Below are positions 43,295 to 54,600 of a stretch of 64,000 bases of DNA, piece by piece; positions within the stretch are counted from its first letter, which is position 1; every line of letters starts with the position of its first letter. Below the pieces are notes generated by a model, which saw nothing but the letters and a program-made list of their open reading frames with translations, did not search any database and was not told where the DNA came from. The translations under genes and the position numbers were made by a program. Where the stretch lies: contig OX365955.1 in the NCBI GenBank assembly GCA_947247005.1, positions 4,722,001 to 4,786,000 of the forward strand, read 5' to 3'. Source of the DNA: Spisula solida. Its lineage: Eukaryota; Mollusca; Bivalvia; Venerida; Mactridae.

Positions 43295-43540
43295 CATGAC
43301 AGTTTATGCATACATCTCGAGATGGCAGTGTATGCATATATCTCGAGATGGCAGTTCATCCATAAATCTCGAGATGACAGTTTATGAATACATCTCGAGA
43401 TGGCAGTTTTATATATATCTCAAGATGGCAGTTCATGCATACATCTCAAGATGGCAGTTTTATATATCTCTCGAGATGGCAGTTCATCCATATATCTCCA
43501 GATGACATTTTATGCATGTATCTCCAGATGACAGATTATA
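43295..43540. repeat. 26-bp array built on the palindrome ATCTCGAGAT
   Basis: Nine to ten units of 25-26 bp, each with ATCTCGAGAT (or CTCAAG/CTCCAG variants), GGCAG or GACAG, then TTCATCCATA- or TATGCATA-type sequence. The apparent peptide repeats on the plus strand are a by-product of this array. Confidence 0.93.
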
Positions 43541-44425
43541 CATGGAGCTCTGGACATTTCGAGTTGAATAAATCTCAGAGACGACATAATATTTACCCAA
43601 GTCTATATGTATTATATAGTCTACATTACTATGTATTTTAGTTTGTTTTTAATAGAGTTGAAGCCAATGATCTGCAGATAATGGTTATTGTGTCTCACAC
43701 ATAAAAGTGTTATTGTGTTAAACGTCCAAATTTCTGTTTGTCTACACTTATTCTACGTAACCGATGTTCGAATTTCAATGAAACTTTACAAGAATTATTG
43801 GTACCAATTATTGGTATTTGTATTGGTGTGTATTATCAGGAATTTTATGTTAGATGAAAAGGTATTGCTGGAGTTATGGCCCTTTGTGGGAGATACGTAT
43901 TTATGACGGAAGTAAACATTCTAGTTTAAATTTCTTAATGTGTTTTACATTTTTACATCGACATTTGCTTCACTTTGAAAACAAAAATAGCTGTTAGTAT
44001 TTTATTTCTGTACCAATTTCTATGAAACATATGCCACGCTAAGGGAAAAAATTAAATTAAGGATCCCTTTCAGCACCTGGGTTATTTGCCTCGCAAATTT
44101 CATCTCGGACCTGTAGCCAAAAGTCATGTGGTATTGCTGCACTGATAATGGTACTAATTGTTTGCATTGATCTACTAATCTGATTATTGCCAAAACAATT
44201 TATCAAAACATGATTAAAATCTTCCTGAAAATAAACTTTACCATTTATATAATAGCTTTAATATATTCTATATCTGGCTTTCCATTATATCTATCAAAAC
44301 CAAATACCAAGTGCAATATAGATATCAGCTTTGATCAGTTTATTTATTTTATTTGACGATCTGTTCAAAACATTATTTCATTTTTTGTGGTCATAAATCA
44401 TCATGTATAAATATATTGTCATAAT
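43541..44425. other. Dispersed-repeat fragment, no gene
   Basis: About 43720-43905 shares AATTTCAATGAAACTT, TATCAGGAATTTTATG and GTTATGGCCCTTTGTGGGAG with 33900-34000 and 48780-48860. The rest is AT-rich and featureless. Confidence 0.45.
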
Positions 44426-46280
44426 GCCTTTTTAACTGGGCTGTTTCGTGGAGCTGTTTGTGGTCTGGATGACAGTACTCTAACAGTACTACTACTGTAA
44501 CATTGAGTCGGGAACCAGGCTATAACATGTGGTCTGGATCACAGTACTACTACTGTAACATTGAGTCGGGAACCAGGCTATAACATGTGGTCTGGATCAC
44601 AGTACTACTACTGTAACATTGAGTCGGGAACCAGGCCCTAACATGTGGTCTGGATCACAGTAGTACTACTGTAACATTGAGTCGGGAACCAGGCTCTAAC
44701 ATGTGGTCTGGATCACAGTAGTACTACTGTAACATTGAGTCGGGAACCAGGCTCTAACATGTGGTCTGGATCACAGTAGTACTACTGTAACATTGAGTCG
44801 GGAACCAGGCTATAACATGTGGTCTGGATCACAGTAGTACTACTGTAACATTGAGTCGGGAACCAGGCTATAACATGTGGTCTGGATCACAGTAGTACTA
44901 CTGTAACATTGAGTCGGGAACCAGGCTATAACATGTGGTCTGGATCACAGTACTACTGTAACATTGAGTGGGGAACCAGGCTATAACATGTGGTCTGGAT
45001 CACAGTACTACTGTAACATTGAGTGGGGAACCAGGCTATAACATGTGGTCTGGATCACAGTAGTACTACTGTAACATTGAGTCGGGAACCAGGCTATAAC
45101 ATGTGGTCTGGATCACAGTAGTACTACTGTAACATTGAGTCGGGAACCAGGCTATAACATGTGGTCTGGATCACAGTAGTACTACTGTAACATTGAGTCG
45201 GGAACCAGGCTATAACATGTGGTCTGGATCACAGTAGTACTACTGTAACATTGAGTCGGGAACCAGGCTATAACATGTGGTCTGGATCACAGTACTACTA
45301 CTGTAACATTGAGTCGGGAACCAGGCTATAACATGTGGTCTGGATCACAGTAGTACTACTGTAACATTGAGTCGGGAACCAGGCTATAACATGTGGTCTG
45401 GATCACAGTACTACTACTGTAACATTGAGTTGGGAACCAGGCTATAACATGTGGTCTGGATCACAGTAGTACTACTGTAACATTGAGTCGGGAACCAGGC
45501 TATAACATGTGGTCTGGATCACAGTAGTACTACTGTAACATTGAGTGGGGAACCAGACTATAACATGTGGTCTGGATCACAGTAGTACTACTGTAACATT
45601 GAGTGGGGAACCAGGCTATAACATGTGGTCTGGATCACAGTAGTACTACTGTAACATTGAGTGGGGAACCAGACTATAACATGTGGTCTGGATCACAGTA
45701 GTACTACTGTAACATTGAGTGGGGAACCAGACTATAACATGTGGTCTGGATCACAGTACTACTGTAACATTGAGTCGGGAACCAGACTATAACATGTGGT
45801 CTGGATCACAGTACTACTGTAACATTGAGTCGGGAACCAGGCTATAACATGTGGTCTGGATCACAGTAGTACTACTGTAACATTGAGTGGGGAACCAGAC
45901 TATAACATGTGGTCTGGATCACAGTACTACTGTAACATTGAGTAGGGAACCAGGCTATAACATGTGGTCTGGATCACAGTACTACTGTAACATTGAGTGG
46001 GGAACCAGACTATAACATGTGGTCTGGATCACAGTAGTACTACTGTAACATTGAGTGGGGAACCAGGCTATAAAATGTGGTCTGGATCACAGTAGTACTA
46101 CTGTAACGTTGAGTCGGGAACCAGGCTATAACATGTGGTCTGGATCACAGTACTACTACTGTAACATTGAGTCGGGACCCAGGCTCTAACATGTGGTCTG
46201 GATCACAGTAGTACTACTGTAACATTGAGTCGGGAACCAGGCTATAACATGCTCCACAAAACAGCCTAGTCAAAAAAGGT
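44426..46280. mobile_element. TIR-bounded element filled by a 58-bp array
   Basis: The left end GCCTTTTTAACTGGGCTGTT then TCGTGGAGC (44426-44454) is the imperfect complement of the right end GCTCCACAAAACAGCCTAGT then CAAAAAAGGT (46251-46280). The interior is almost wholly the 58-bp array. Elements with inverted ends around a minisatellite are known in bivalves (the pearl group). No coding capacity. Confidence 0.75.
44461..46250. repeat. 58-bp minisatellite, about 31 copies
   Basis: The unit contains TGGTCTGGATCACAG, the palindrome GTAGTACTAC, TGTAACATTGAGT(C/G)GGGAAC and CAGGCTATAACATG. Copies are 55 bp when GTA or CTA is lost. Variants (GAGTGGGG, CAGACTATA) cluster, so blocks were amplified together. 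Confidence 0.97.
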
Positions 46281-46624
46281 CAATTGTTTTACATCATACT
46301 GTTTCTATAATAATGAAACAAGATCCCAATTCTTATAATATTTTAATGTCTCAATTTGTAATAGAAAATATTCATGAAAGATGAGCTTTATATTCTGAGA
46401 GGAATAGTTGCATTGTTTTTGAGTAAACAAGTCATTGTGATGTGTACTTGATATTTTGCCAGTGTCTAATTTTGGCCAGTAGGTTGTTTTGTTTGTTGGG
46501 AAACATGAGTTGACTATTTGAGCATTAACTTTCGATATTGCACAATGAATTGAAGTTAAAATTACTATAATTTTACTAACATGAGTGAATGTCTCCAAAT
46601 TCATACAAATCTTTATAATTTACT

Positions 46625-47067
46625 GTAGATTCAGCTAATGTATTGTGTTACTGTTACCACTGTAGATTCAGCTAATGTATTGTGTTACTATTACCACTGT
46701 AGATTCAGCTAATGTATTGTGTTACTGTTATCACTGTAGATTCAGCTAATGTATTGTGTTACTGTTATCACTGTAGATTCAGCTAATGTATAGTGTTACT
46801 GTTACCACTGTAGATTCAGCTAATGTATTGTGTTACTGTTATCACTGTAGATTCAGCTAATGTATTGTGTTACTGTTATCACTGTAGATTCAGCTAATGT
46901 ATTGTGTTACTGTTACCACTGTAGATTCAGCTAATGTATTGTGTTACTATTACCACTGTAGATTCAGCTAATGTATTGTGTTACTGTTACCACTGTAGAT
47001 TCAGCTAATGTATTGTGTTACTATTACCACTGTAGATTCAGCTAATGTATTGTGTTACTGTTACCAT
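46625..47067. repeat. 37-bp minisatellite, about 12 copies
   Basis: The unit is GTAGATTCAGCTAATGTATT then GTGTTACTGTTACCACT, repeated 12 times with only ACC/ATC and CTG/CTA differences. It begins about 345 bp after the TIR-bounded array. Confidence 0.97.
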
Positions 47068-48680
47068 TAATGATTTTGATTACTATTGTTTAATTGAAAG
47101 TATGATACTTACATTTAGGCCTACCTGTGTGATTATATGGTTTGAGAATCACTTGTTAGACAAATCTTATTTTATATTTTGTTGGTAGATATATCTCAAA
47201 AATATTAACCTGGTCCTCAACCCTTCTATTAACGTAATTTAATCTGGTCCTCGACCCTTCTATTAACGTAATTTAACAGTTTTAATTCTTGTCTATATAT
47301 TCTAATTTCAGCATTTGCTTTCGTAAGCAGAGAATATTAAGAATTTGTACAAGGTGCTCTATATCATAAACACTAATCTTAATCACTGACATGGCATTAC
47401 TTTTTCGGAATATTCCAAACAAGCTTGTGATATTTTCATGCTTAAGGTCACAAACCACTAAATAAAATTGTTCTTAAGCTCAATGTAAAGGTGCCAGACC
47501 ACAGTTTTCAACAAAATCCCAGTTGTGAAACAAACCACAATACTTTGAACACCGACAAATGGGCTTTAGCAAATTGCTGCAACAAACTTGAATAGAAAAC
47601 ATGTTATGGTTACATAGATGTTAAATCAAGATTACTTATAACTACAGTATTTAAGATAAAGTCTACTATAATTCCCTCTTTTTTGTTCACAACTAACTAC
47701 CAAACTCTCAATTTTACTGCCCAGCCGAGGCCAAACAAGCCTTGATTGAACCACATTTACATACTAATGGTCAATGATGGAAGTCTAACAGCTGCTGGTA
47801 TTTACAGATCTAGACTAGAAATCTTCACAATAACATTCACATCCCATGCCATCCCTACCGTTTTCTCACCTTTAAAATGGTACCATCCAATTTCACTTTA
47901 AAAACAGTTCAGCCGATCAGTAAATGCTTGGTTTCAAGCTTCTAGGACAAAAAAATGTAATCACATCAATTTCGAATTTACCATCAAGTAGCCTTATGGT
48001 CACTGTCATGGATGAAAACCCCAAAACAGCAATGAAATGTTCTCCAAATATGCAATAGCCCTGTATTTAGTCAAAATTTCCTCTATTATCAATTTTCTTT
48101 ATGGCCAATTCGTATATGAGGCTTGGAAACTGTTGTCTGGTACCAAAGTGACAATTAAGTAAACCCAATAAGATGATTATAGTTTTTCATGGCATATCAC
48201 AAAAGTTTTGGTAAGGACTATTGGAGTGTATCTGATTTTGGTCAGAGCATATGCATTTACAGTAGTGGTTTATAACCATAAAGGTTGAGAACCAGGTTAA
48301 ATTGTTTGGGCTAAAATACCCGTACCATATACCCATTTCTCATTTATGATCATTCATACATTCACCTGTCACATGTTTTACTTATCATGGATTATACATA
48401 TATTCTGGCAATTTGATATTTTATGCCTTTTTGTTTTATCATAGATGCAAGATAGACCAAATAAAGATATATACAAGCTTTTATTCTGGCATAGTTTGGG
48501 ATTTATTTCTCCAGAAAGGCATCATGCCATTATAAATTAATTACTAAATTATCATTCTACTATGTTAAATTGTCTTGATTTTATTTGTTAATTGTCAGGG
48601 ATCTTTTTCGACTGGGACTTAACCGTTTTTGCTTTTATTTGATCGTAATGAAAAATTTGAAACTAACATTGTTTCTCCCT
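47068..48680. other. Gene-free stretch
   Basis: A phrase of about 36 bp (CCTCAACCCTTCTATTAACG, then TAATTTAA) is duplicated at 47210-47280. Otherwise I see no exon or repeat in this 1.6 kb. Confidence 0.45.
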
Positions 48681-48900
48681 CCTACATAAAGTGTGGGGGA
48701 GAGACATATTGATTTGTTCTGGATGTCCGGATGAATGTCACAAAGTTTGTCCAAGCTTTTTCTTCTTCATCCTTGGTTCGATTTCAATGAAACTTCAAAT
48801 GATACCAAGCCTTGTGCATATTGTCAGGAGTTGCAGCCCTTTGTGGGAGACAAACGTTATTGTGTCAAAAACCTACCTAGTTCAAAATTGTGCATTTTCT
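48681..48900 (+). repeat. Dispersed GTTTGTCCAAGC / CCCTTTGTGGGAG repeat
   Basis: It shares GTCACAAAGTTTGTCCA(A/C)GC with 33838-33860 and GCCCTTTGTGGGAGA with 43878-43893. A decayed non-coding dispersed repeat. From 48901 to 49272 nothing further was recognised. Confidence 0.55.
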
Positions 48901-49272
48901 GGATTGGATTTAAATGGATTTGCTAGTATTTAGTGGTTATGTAACATTGAATTGTCTATTAGTTTGTTTGAAAGAAAACAAAGATCAGGGAGACATGGAA
49001 AATGGGTAGTGATAATCTAGTAATTAATCATTATACCCCCACAAAACTAAGCTTAAATGGTTACAGCATGAATTTGATCTCCACATGTAGAGAAGTTGTC
49101 ACTTCCTTACGCAAAAGGCAATATGACTAAAGTTCTTGATCTTCTTCACGACAAGCCTCATGTGTAGCGGGTTTGAGGATTTTAATCAGATTGATGGAAA
49201 GGTAAATTAGTATGGTTAGGTTATAGACCAGGAAAACTTGTTTGGTGGACCAGCCACCGGTTAATGGCCTGG

Positions 49273-50506
49273 CCCCGTGTTCACAAAGAAATGGTTATCA
49301 GGATCAGACTCAAGCTCCATTTTATTTTAAATACAGAAAATATGTTAATAGAAAGATTATTTATTTTAAGCAGAGGAAACAATATTGGTATTTCCTTTAA
49401 TTTCAAAGACAAATAAATAAGTTTTTATGTATAGTTTAGAAATATTGTGGTTAATATATTGAAGCTGGATTTTCGAGCTTGATCCTGAAAGTCTCAGATC
49501 AGTTTCAGTCTCAAGTACAATTAATCCCTTTTTAGCTCACCTGTCACAAAGTGACAGAGTGAGCTTTTGTGATCACTCTTCGTCCGTCCGTCGTCCGTCC
49601 ACAATTACTTGTGTAGACACTAGAGGTCACAGTTTTAGCTTAATCATTATGAAACTTGGTCACAATGATCATCTCAACAAAATCTAGGTCAAGTCGATAT
49701 TGGGTCATCCAGGGTCAAAAACTAGGTCACAAGGTCAAATCATAGAAAAACCTTGTGTAGTCACTAGAGGTCACAATTTTGACTTAATCTTTATGAAACT
49801 TAGTCACAATGATCATATCAGCAAAATATAGGTCAAGTTCGATATCAGGTCATCTGGAGTCAAAAACTAGGTCACAATGTCAGATAATAGAAAAACCTTG
49901 TGTAGTTGCTAGAGGTCATAATTTTGGCCTAATTTTTATGAAACTTGGTTGCAATGATCATCTCAACAAAATCTAGGTCAAGTTCGATATTGGGTCATCC
50001 GGGGTCAAAAACTAGGTCACAAGGTCAAATCATAGAAAAACCGTGTGTAGTCACTAAAGGTCACAATTTTGGCCTAATAATTATGAGACTTGGTCACAAT
50101 GATCATCTCAACAAAATCTAGGTCAAGTTCGATATTGGGTCATCCGGGGTCAAAAACTAGCTCACAAGGTCAAATCACTTCAATATGTCATTGGGTCTAA
50201 ATGTGATGTAAATTATAAAGCATAAGACAATATGAAAACCTTATACATGCAATAGAGGCTACCATTAGGGTTGCATGAACTACTAGGACAGGTGAGTGAC
50301 CTATGGTCCTTTGGGCCCTCTTGTTGTAAGAAAATAGATCTAAAAGTTTTCAAGGGTCGCAATCTGTTATCTAGAAACTGTTTTGGTATTATGTAACTGC
50401 TAAGGAACATAGAATTTCATAACTGTATGTATTATTTCAAAGAAATAGCAAAAACAGAATGGAGCTTAAGCCTGACCCTGCAAACTGATTCTTTGTGAAC
50501 ACGGGG
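49273..50506. mobile_element. TIR element with CCCCGTGTTCAC ends, interrupted
   Basis: The left end CCCCGTGTTCACAAAGAA and the right end TTCTTTGTGAACACGGGG are inverted. Further shared blocks (CAAGCTCCATT / AATGGAGCTTAAG) extend the TIR to about 55 bp. Without the 49534-50325 insertion it is about 440 bp. Non-coding. Confidence 0.75.
49534..50325 (-). mobile_element. AACAAGAGGGCCC element nested in a TIR element
   Basis: On the minus strand it starts AACAAGAGGGCCCAAAGGAC and ends with CTGTCACTTTGTGACAG, GTGAGCT and an A-tract. Five subrepeats with CAAAATCTAGGTCAAG and GGTCATC motifs fill it. Confidence 0.85.
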
Positions 50507-50799
50507 ATTCAACAAGAACTGTGTCCGACGGCATGGTCAGTCACCTACTAAAGCATTTGTGTGACTAGAACTAATAACAGACAATATGCCAGGACAGAGA
50601 TTGCTGGGCCTTCTAAATTTCAGAGTGACCATAGAAAATTGATATTCCCCGATTTTTCCCCAAATGAAAGATGTTTTTCCCAAATTGTTTGCGGTGTTCA
50701 CAACTTAGATACAGCTGAAAATATGGCCTCCAACCTCCCTGTACAGCCAACCTTCACCACCACACTCATAATAAATACATGTTACCATCGGTCTATTTG

Positions 50800-51631
50800 A
50801 ACAAGAGGGCCATGATGGCCCAATATCGCTAACCTGATTATACATGAAACCCTGCACAGTTTTCACCCAAGGGAATAATTTGAACATCTTGGTAGAAAAC
50901 CACAAGATGATGCTACATGTACATACTAATTATCAAAACTCTAGGCAGTGTAGTTTTAGGCAAGAAGAGTTTAATATGTTTTCCCTATATAAATCTATGT
51001 AAAACTGTGACCCCCGGGTGGGGGCCAATTTTGACCCCTGGGGCATAATTTGAAACATCTTGGTAGAGGACCACTAGATGATGCTACATACCAAATATCA
51101 AAGTTCTTTCAGTGTAGTTTTAGACAAGAAGATTTTTATATGTTTTCCCTATATAAGTCTATGTAAAATGGTGACCCCCAGGGCGGGGCCAATTTTGACC
51201 CGAGGGGAATAATTTGAACAATCTTTGTAGAGAACCTTTAGCTGATTCTACATACCAAATATGAAAGCCCTGGGCCAAGCCGTTTGGAGGAGAAGATTTT
51301 TTAAGGTTTTCCCTATATAACTCTATGTAAAACTAAGGGCCCCTGGAGGACCTCAAGGTGATGCTGCACACCAAATATGAAAGCTCTAGGCCTTACGGTT
51401 TCAGGGAAAAAGATTTTTGAAGTTTCCTTTTTGAAAATCTACTTTTAGCCCGTGTGACGGACCGGAAATTTTTTAACAACTTTGGTTGAGGTCCACCCGA
51501 GGAACATTCCTGTAAAGTTTTATCAAATTTGGCCAAGCGGTTTAGGAGGAAAAGTTGTTAGAAGAAATTGTTGACGGACGGACGACGGACATCTCTGTAT
51601 GACAAAACCTCACCATGACCACGTGAGCTAA
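50800..51631 (+). mobile_element. AACAAGAGGGCCATGATGGCC element, different interior
   Basis: It starts AACAAGAGGGCCATGATGGC then ATCGCTAACCTG, and ends CACGTGAGCTAATAAA. Its interior has three or more ~170-bp subrepeats with GTTTTCCCTATATAA, TCTATGTAAAA and GACCCC(C/T)GGG. They do not match the GGTCA-rich interior of its relatives. ACGGACGGACGACGGACATC precedes the end. Hence same ends, different core. Confidence 0.7.
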
Positions 51632-51768
51632 TAAATGCGTCTTCAATAAAGTCATGAAGAGATGTTACCTAGAGTAGGCACATTTTTCCTCCCAATTTTT
51701 GTAAAATTTCCAGATTAATGCCCAATTTTGAAATCCCCTGAATTTTCCCTGCACAGAAATTGTTTTTT

Positions 51769-52189
51769 ATGCCCCGTATGGATAGATCAGGAGACATATA
51801 GTGATTCACCCATCCGTCCGTTTTACCGTCCGGTTAACCCAAAATGACCGTTTCTTTTAGGATTAATATGGCTCGCTAAAAAGCTTTCTTACTGGCATGG
51901 ATGTTGTATTTGAACATTCTCCACACACCTATATCACGTAACCTCATTTTGACCTAATGTTGGACTTAAGACTTATTAAGCGTTCAATTCTTGTTAACCC
52001 AAATTTCATCTCAAATCAAGGAGTTGTCTTCAAACTTGACATACTTGTTTACTATCATAAACCCCTTACATTATCAAAGCCATGTAACACTATCCAACAT
52101 TTTACAGAATTATGGCCCCTGATTGACTTAGCTTTTTTATGGACAAGGCTTCCATGGGGGCATAAGCTTTTATTGAACACAGTCTTGTT
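51769..52189 (-). mobile_element. AACAAGACTGTG element, third copy
   Basis: On the minus strand it starts AACAAGACTGTGTTCAATAA and ends with a degenerate hairpin and GGGGCAT followed by an A-tract. Shared interior phrases are GAACATTCTCCACACA and GGACAAGGCTTCCA. Between 51632 and 51768 nothing was recognised. Confidence 0.7.
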
Positions 52190-52551
52190 TTTTCGTTTCC
52201 CAGAGTCAGTAGCCACTCTTCTTGTTTGTTGAAGGTTTTCAAGCAAAGTCATTGAACCATGTGCTTGAAATTTACTGTTTAAATGTATTTTAAGGTATGT
52301 TTAATTTGCCTCAGGCTTCAACGGAAGAGACTGAAAGTTTGTGTGATACAAGGAATCATTTTGGCAATCAGTTCATCTCTAGTTTGGTGAGAAACTCTGA
52401 AAAGCATTTCGGAAATAACCTAGTGATCAAGCTGAAAATTCAATCAGGAACCTCTTGATCCGTAGTCAAGAGCCTGATTCATTCCACTACCATGCTACTT
52501 AGAAAATTTGCAAAATAATAAGTCATGATAAATAACTATTAAATAAATATT
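52190..52551 (-). repeat. Decayed SINE-like segment
   Basis: At about 52330-52500 the sequence parallels SINE copy 1: TGATACAAGGAATC, CAGTTCATCTCTAGT, GAGAAACTCTGAAAAGC and CCTCTTGATCCGTAGTCAAG. The box regions are degenerate. Confidence 0.45.
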
Positions 52552-52557
52552 TTTATT
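52552..52557 (-). terminator. Polyadenylation signal of MFSD5
   Basis: AATAAA on the minus strand, about 70 nt beyond the MFSD5 stop codon. It is the first such hexamer after the stop. Confidence 0.55.
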
Positions 52558-52626
52558 TTTTCTCTTTGATCATGTTAATACTACACAGTAATGTGTTAAG
52601 ATATTTACATCACGTGATTATACAAA

Positions 52627-53982
52627 TTAAAATATGTTATGAATATGTTCGCTTGTCATCAGTATGGTGTCCTGTCTCAGACTTTCATCTTGTCTCCATA
52701 ATTTAAGCAGTCTAAAAGCACATAAAAGAGAAAGAAGCAGCAATGCCGAGCACACAACAAAAATCATTCTGTTCCCATGTAAGAATACATCCTCGTGAAG
52801 TAACATCAACACAACACATGATATGAGATTGATGGGTACGCGAAACCAGCTCATTATGCTCCATCGATGCTGCTCCGGAATGATATGACTTCTTAAGTAC
52901 CCCATTGCAGGGAAATAAACACCAACAGCAAACTCAAATATACATAAAGCAATGAAAGATAAGTTAGTGTTGGCATTGCTTGGATTTGTTGAGCTCACAC
53001 ATAATAAATTAGCAAACAGTGACACACCACATGATGAGATGAGCAATAACGGAACTTCAATACGCTTGCTGGAGAGTATCTGAAACAAGCCCTGTCCCGC
53101 CAAGATGGACACCATAAAACAGGAGAACACAATGCCGAGTGATGGTTTACCTGGCTCCAGAATAGGAGTCCATAAAAATATAACTATGTAGATGACACTT
53201 TCCACAAGTGCTTCAATTGCACCCACCATAAAAATCATTTCACTAGACATAATTCCTTTAAATCCATCACCACACATTTTTCCAAATTTCACTTTGTGAC
53301 TGCTATAATTTTCAGTCCAGTGTGTTGACACAAGAACCCCAGCAAGTAAAAGGAATGGTATGGCTAGCATATAAGGGGCTACGGGACCCAAACCGAACCA
53401 TTCTGATATGATATTGGTAACAAGTCCAGCTGTTACAGCAAGGATACCATTCCATGTTGATGCCCGAGCAAATGTTACTGCAATCCACTCCTTTGGAAAG
53501 TCATGAGACTCAATGTGTTCATGAACATACCAAGCTTCAAACGCCGAGAATAACACAGAGGTGGCTACACCTCCAATAATCCGTCCAATAATGAGTATAC
53601 CATAACTTCTGAATAATTTCAACAGGCAAGATACTGAGTACAGCACAGTGAATGCTAAACACAACTTCTTTCTTCCAATCTGATCTGCAGCCATTGGTGC
53701 CCACATTCCTATAATAACTGTGGAAGCAAATCCAAATACATACAGGACTGCAATCTGGGGCTCCGAGAATCCGTAGTAAGAGTACAGTTTATATAAATAT
53801 GGTCCTTGTAGCCAATCAGCGAACATTGCTACCAAATACACAGCAAAGTATCCACGCTGAAACTTCAGAAATTGAGGATTATTCCCAATTGATGCATCTG
53901 TCCGTGTTCTATAGGCTAACACTTGTAAAACTATGGCAGCCAAGCCGAAGGCAAGGAAACAGGCATAGACTATCACCATCAT
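52627..53982 (-). CDS. MFSD5: MFSD5-type transporter (molybdate-anion transporter family)
   Basis: A complete 451-residue major facilitator on one coding exon; human MFSD5 is of the same length (about 450 aa). MFSD5 proteins are polytopic membrane carriers linked to molybdate uptake. The N-terminus is a signal-anchor-like TM (3-23). The family hallmark FQRGYFAVYLVAMFADWLQG is at 41-60, followed by PYLYKLYSYYGF. A motif-A-like loop between TM segments has D100 and GRKK (103-106). FEAWYV at 148-153, a Trp-rich half-loop near 345-380 and a basic/acidic tail follow. About 12 hydrophobic segments are visible. Two tandem ATGs start it; I chose the first. An acceptor (CATTTCTTACAG) 29 nt upstream shows the 5' UTR is spliced. 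No frameshift or missing block is apparent. Its neighbours are repeats only. Confidence 0.95.
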   Translation of the reverse strand: MMVIVYACFLAFGLAAIVLQVLAYRTRTDASIGNNPQFLKFQRGYFAVYLVAMFADWLQGPYLYKLYSYYGFSEPQIAVLYVFGFASTVIIGMWAPMAADQIGRKKLCLAFTVLYSVSCLLKLFRSYGILIIGRIIGGVATSVLFSAFEAWYVHEHIESHDFPKEWIAVTFARASTWNGILAVTAGLVTNIISEWFGLGPVAPYMLAIPFLLLAGVLVSTHWTENYSSHKVKFGKMCGDGFKGIMSSEMIFMVGAIEALVESVIYIVIFLWTPILEPGKPSLGIVFSCFMVSILAGQGLFQILSSKRIEVPLLLISSCGVSLFANLLCVSSTNPSNANTNLSFIALCIFEFAVGVYFPAMGYLRSHIIPEQHRWSIMSWFRVPINLISCVVLMLLHEDVFLHGNRMIFVVCSALLLLSLLCAFRLLKLWRQDESLRQDTILMTSEHIHNIF

Positions 53983-54011
53983 CTTGTTGTCTTAGTAGGT
54001 CCGTCAAACAC
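53983..54011 (-). other. MFSD5: MFSD5 5' UTR part of the coding exon
   Basis: 29 nt between the acceptor TTTCTTACAG (54021-54012) and the start codon. The intron upstream would be about 0.5 kb if the candidate first exon near 54500 is correct. Confidence 0.65.
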
Positions 54012-54493
54012 CTGTAAGAAATGAAGTAGGATCAGTAATTTAATTCTGGTTTTTAGTCACACAGATCTGGTAACGAGCCATTTACAAAGTTCTACTGGTT
54101 GTGACATATTACAGTAATTTTTTTCTTTCTTTATTAGGGTACCCTTTTCCAATAGCACAAAAGCTATAACTTCAAATGAACATTTCAAAAAAAACATTTT
54201 GACAATCGTACATAAAATGATAAAGTTATGAACATTTATGACAAGAGGTTAAGCATAAAAGTTCAAAGAAACCAGTAAACAGTAGACCTCCAGTGCTTTG
54301 ATTTTACTATTTCATAACAAACCAACATGGTCACGACGCATTCGAAAACAATCATAACAACTTCGGTAAATACTTCATGCGAGTGAAACGTTGAAGAATC
54401 ATTAAGAAATATATGTATTTACCAAAATTATCCATGACAACGTCGATAGCATGCACAGTTTTAATGAAAACCTCGACACATTTCGACTTGACA

Positions 54494-54600
54494 GCTCACC
54501 GGAAGTTGTTTATTAGGTAAAACGCCACTAAATGTTTCTAAGGTCCATACTGCGCTTTAAAATTTTAAATAACGAACGCGACCACTCGGTAAACAGCGCA
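54494..54600 (-). promoter_or_regulatory. MFSD5: Candidate MFSD5 first exon and promoter
   Basis: On the minus strand AACTTCCG is followed by GTGAGC, a good donor (54499-54494). The plus-strand CCGGAAGT at 54499-54506 is a strong ETS site, typical of TATA-less housekeeping promoters. CpGs (AACGAACGCGACC) lie within 100 bp. This is a placement by signal only; no transcript is available. Confidence 0.35.

Noticed and set aside
43227..43641. Open frames with repeated ISRWQ-type peptides
   Set aside because: They are translations of the 26-bp tandem array; no start context, splice site or conserved domain supports a protein.
44461..46250. CRISPR-like array
   Set aside because: Units are contiguous with no unique spacers and the DNA is animal; it is a minisatellite in a TIR element.
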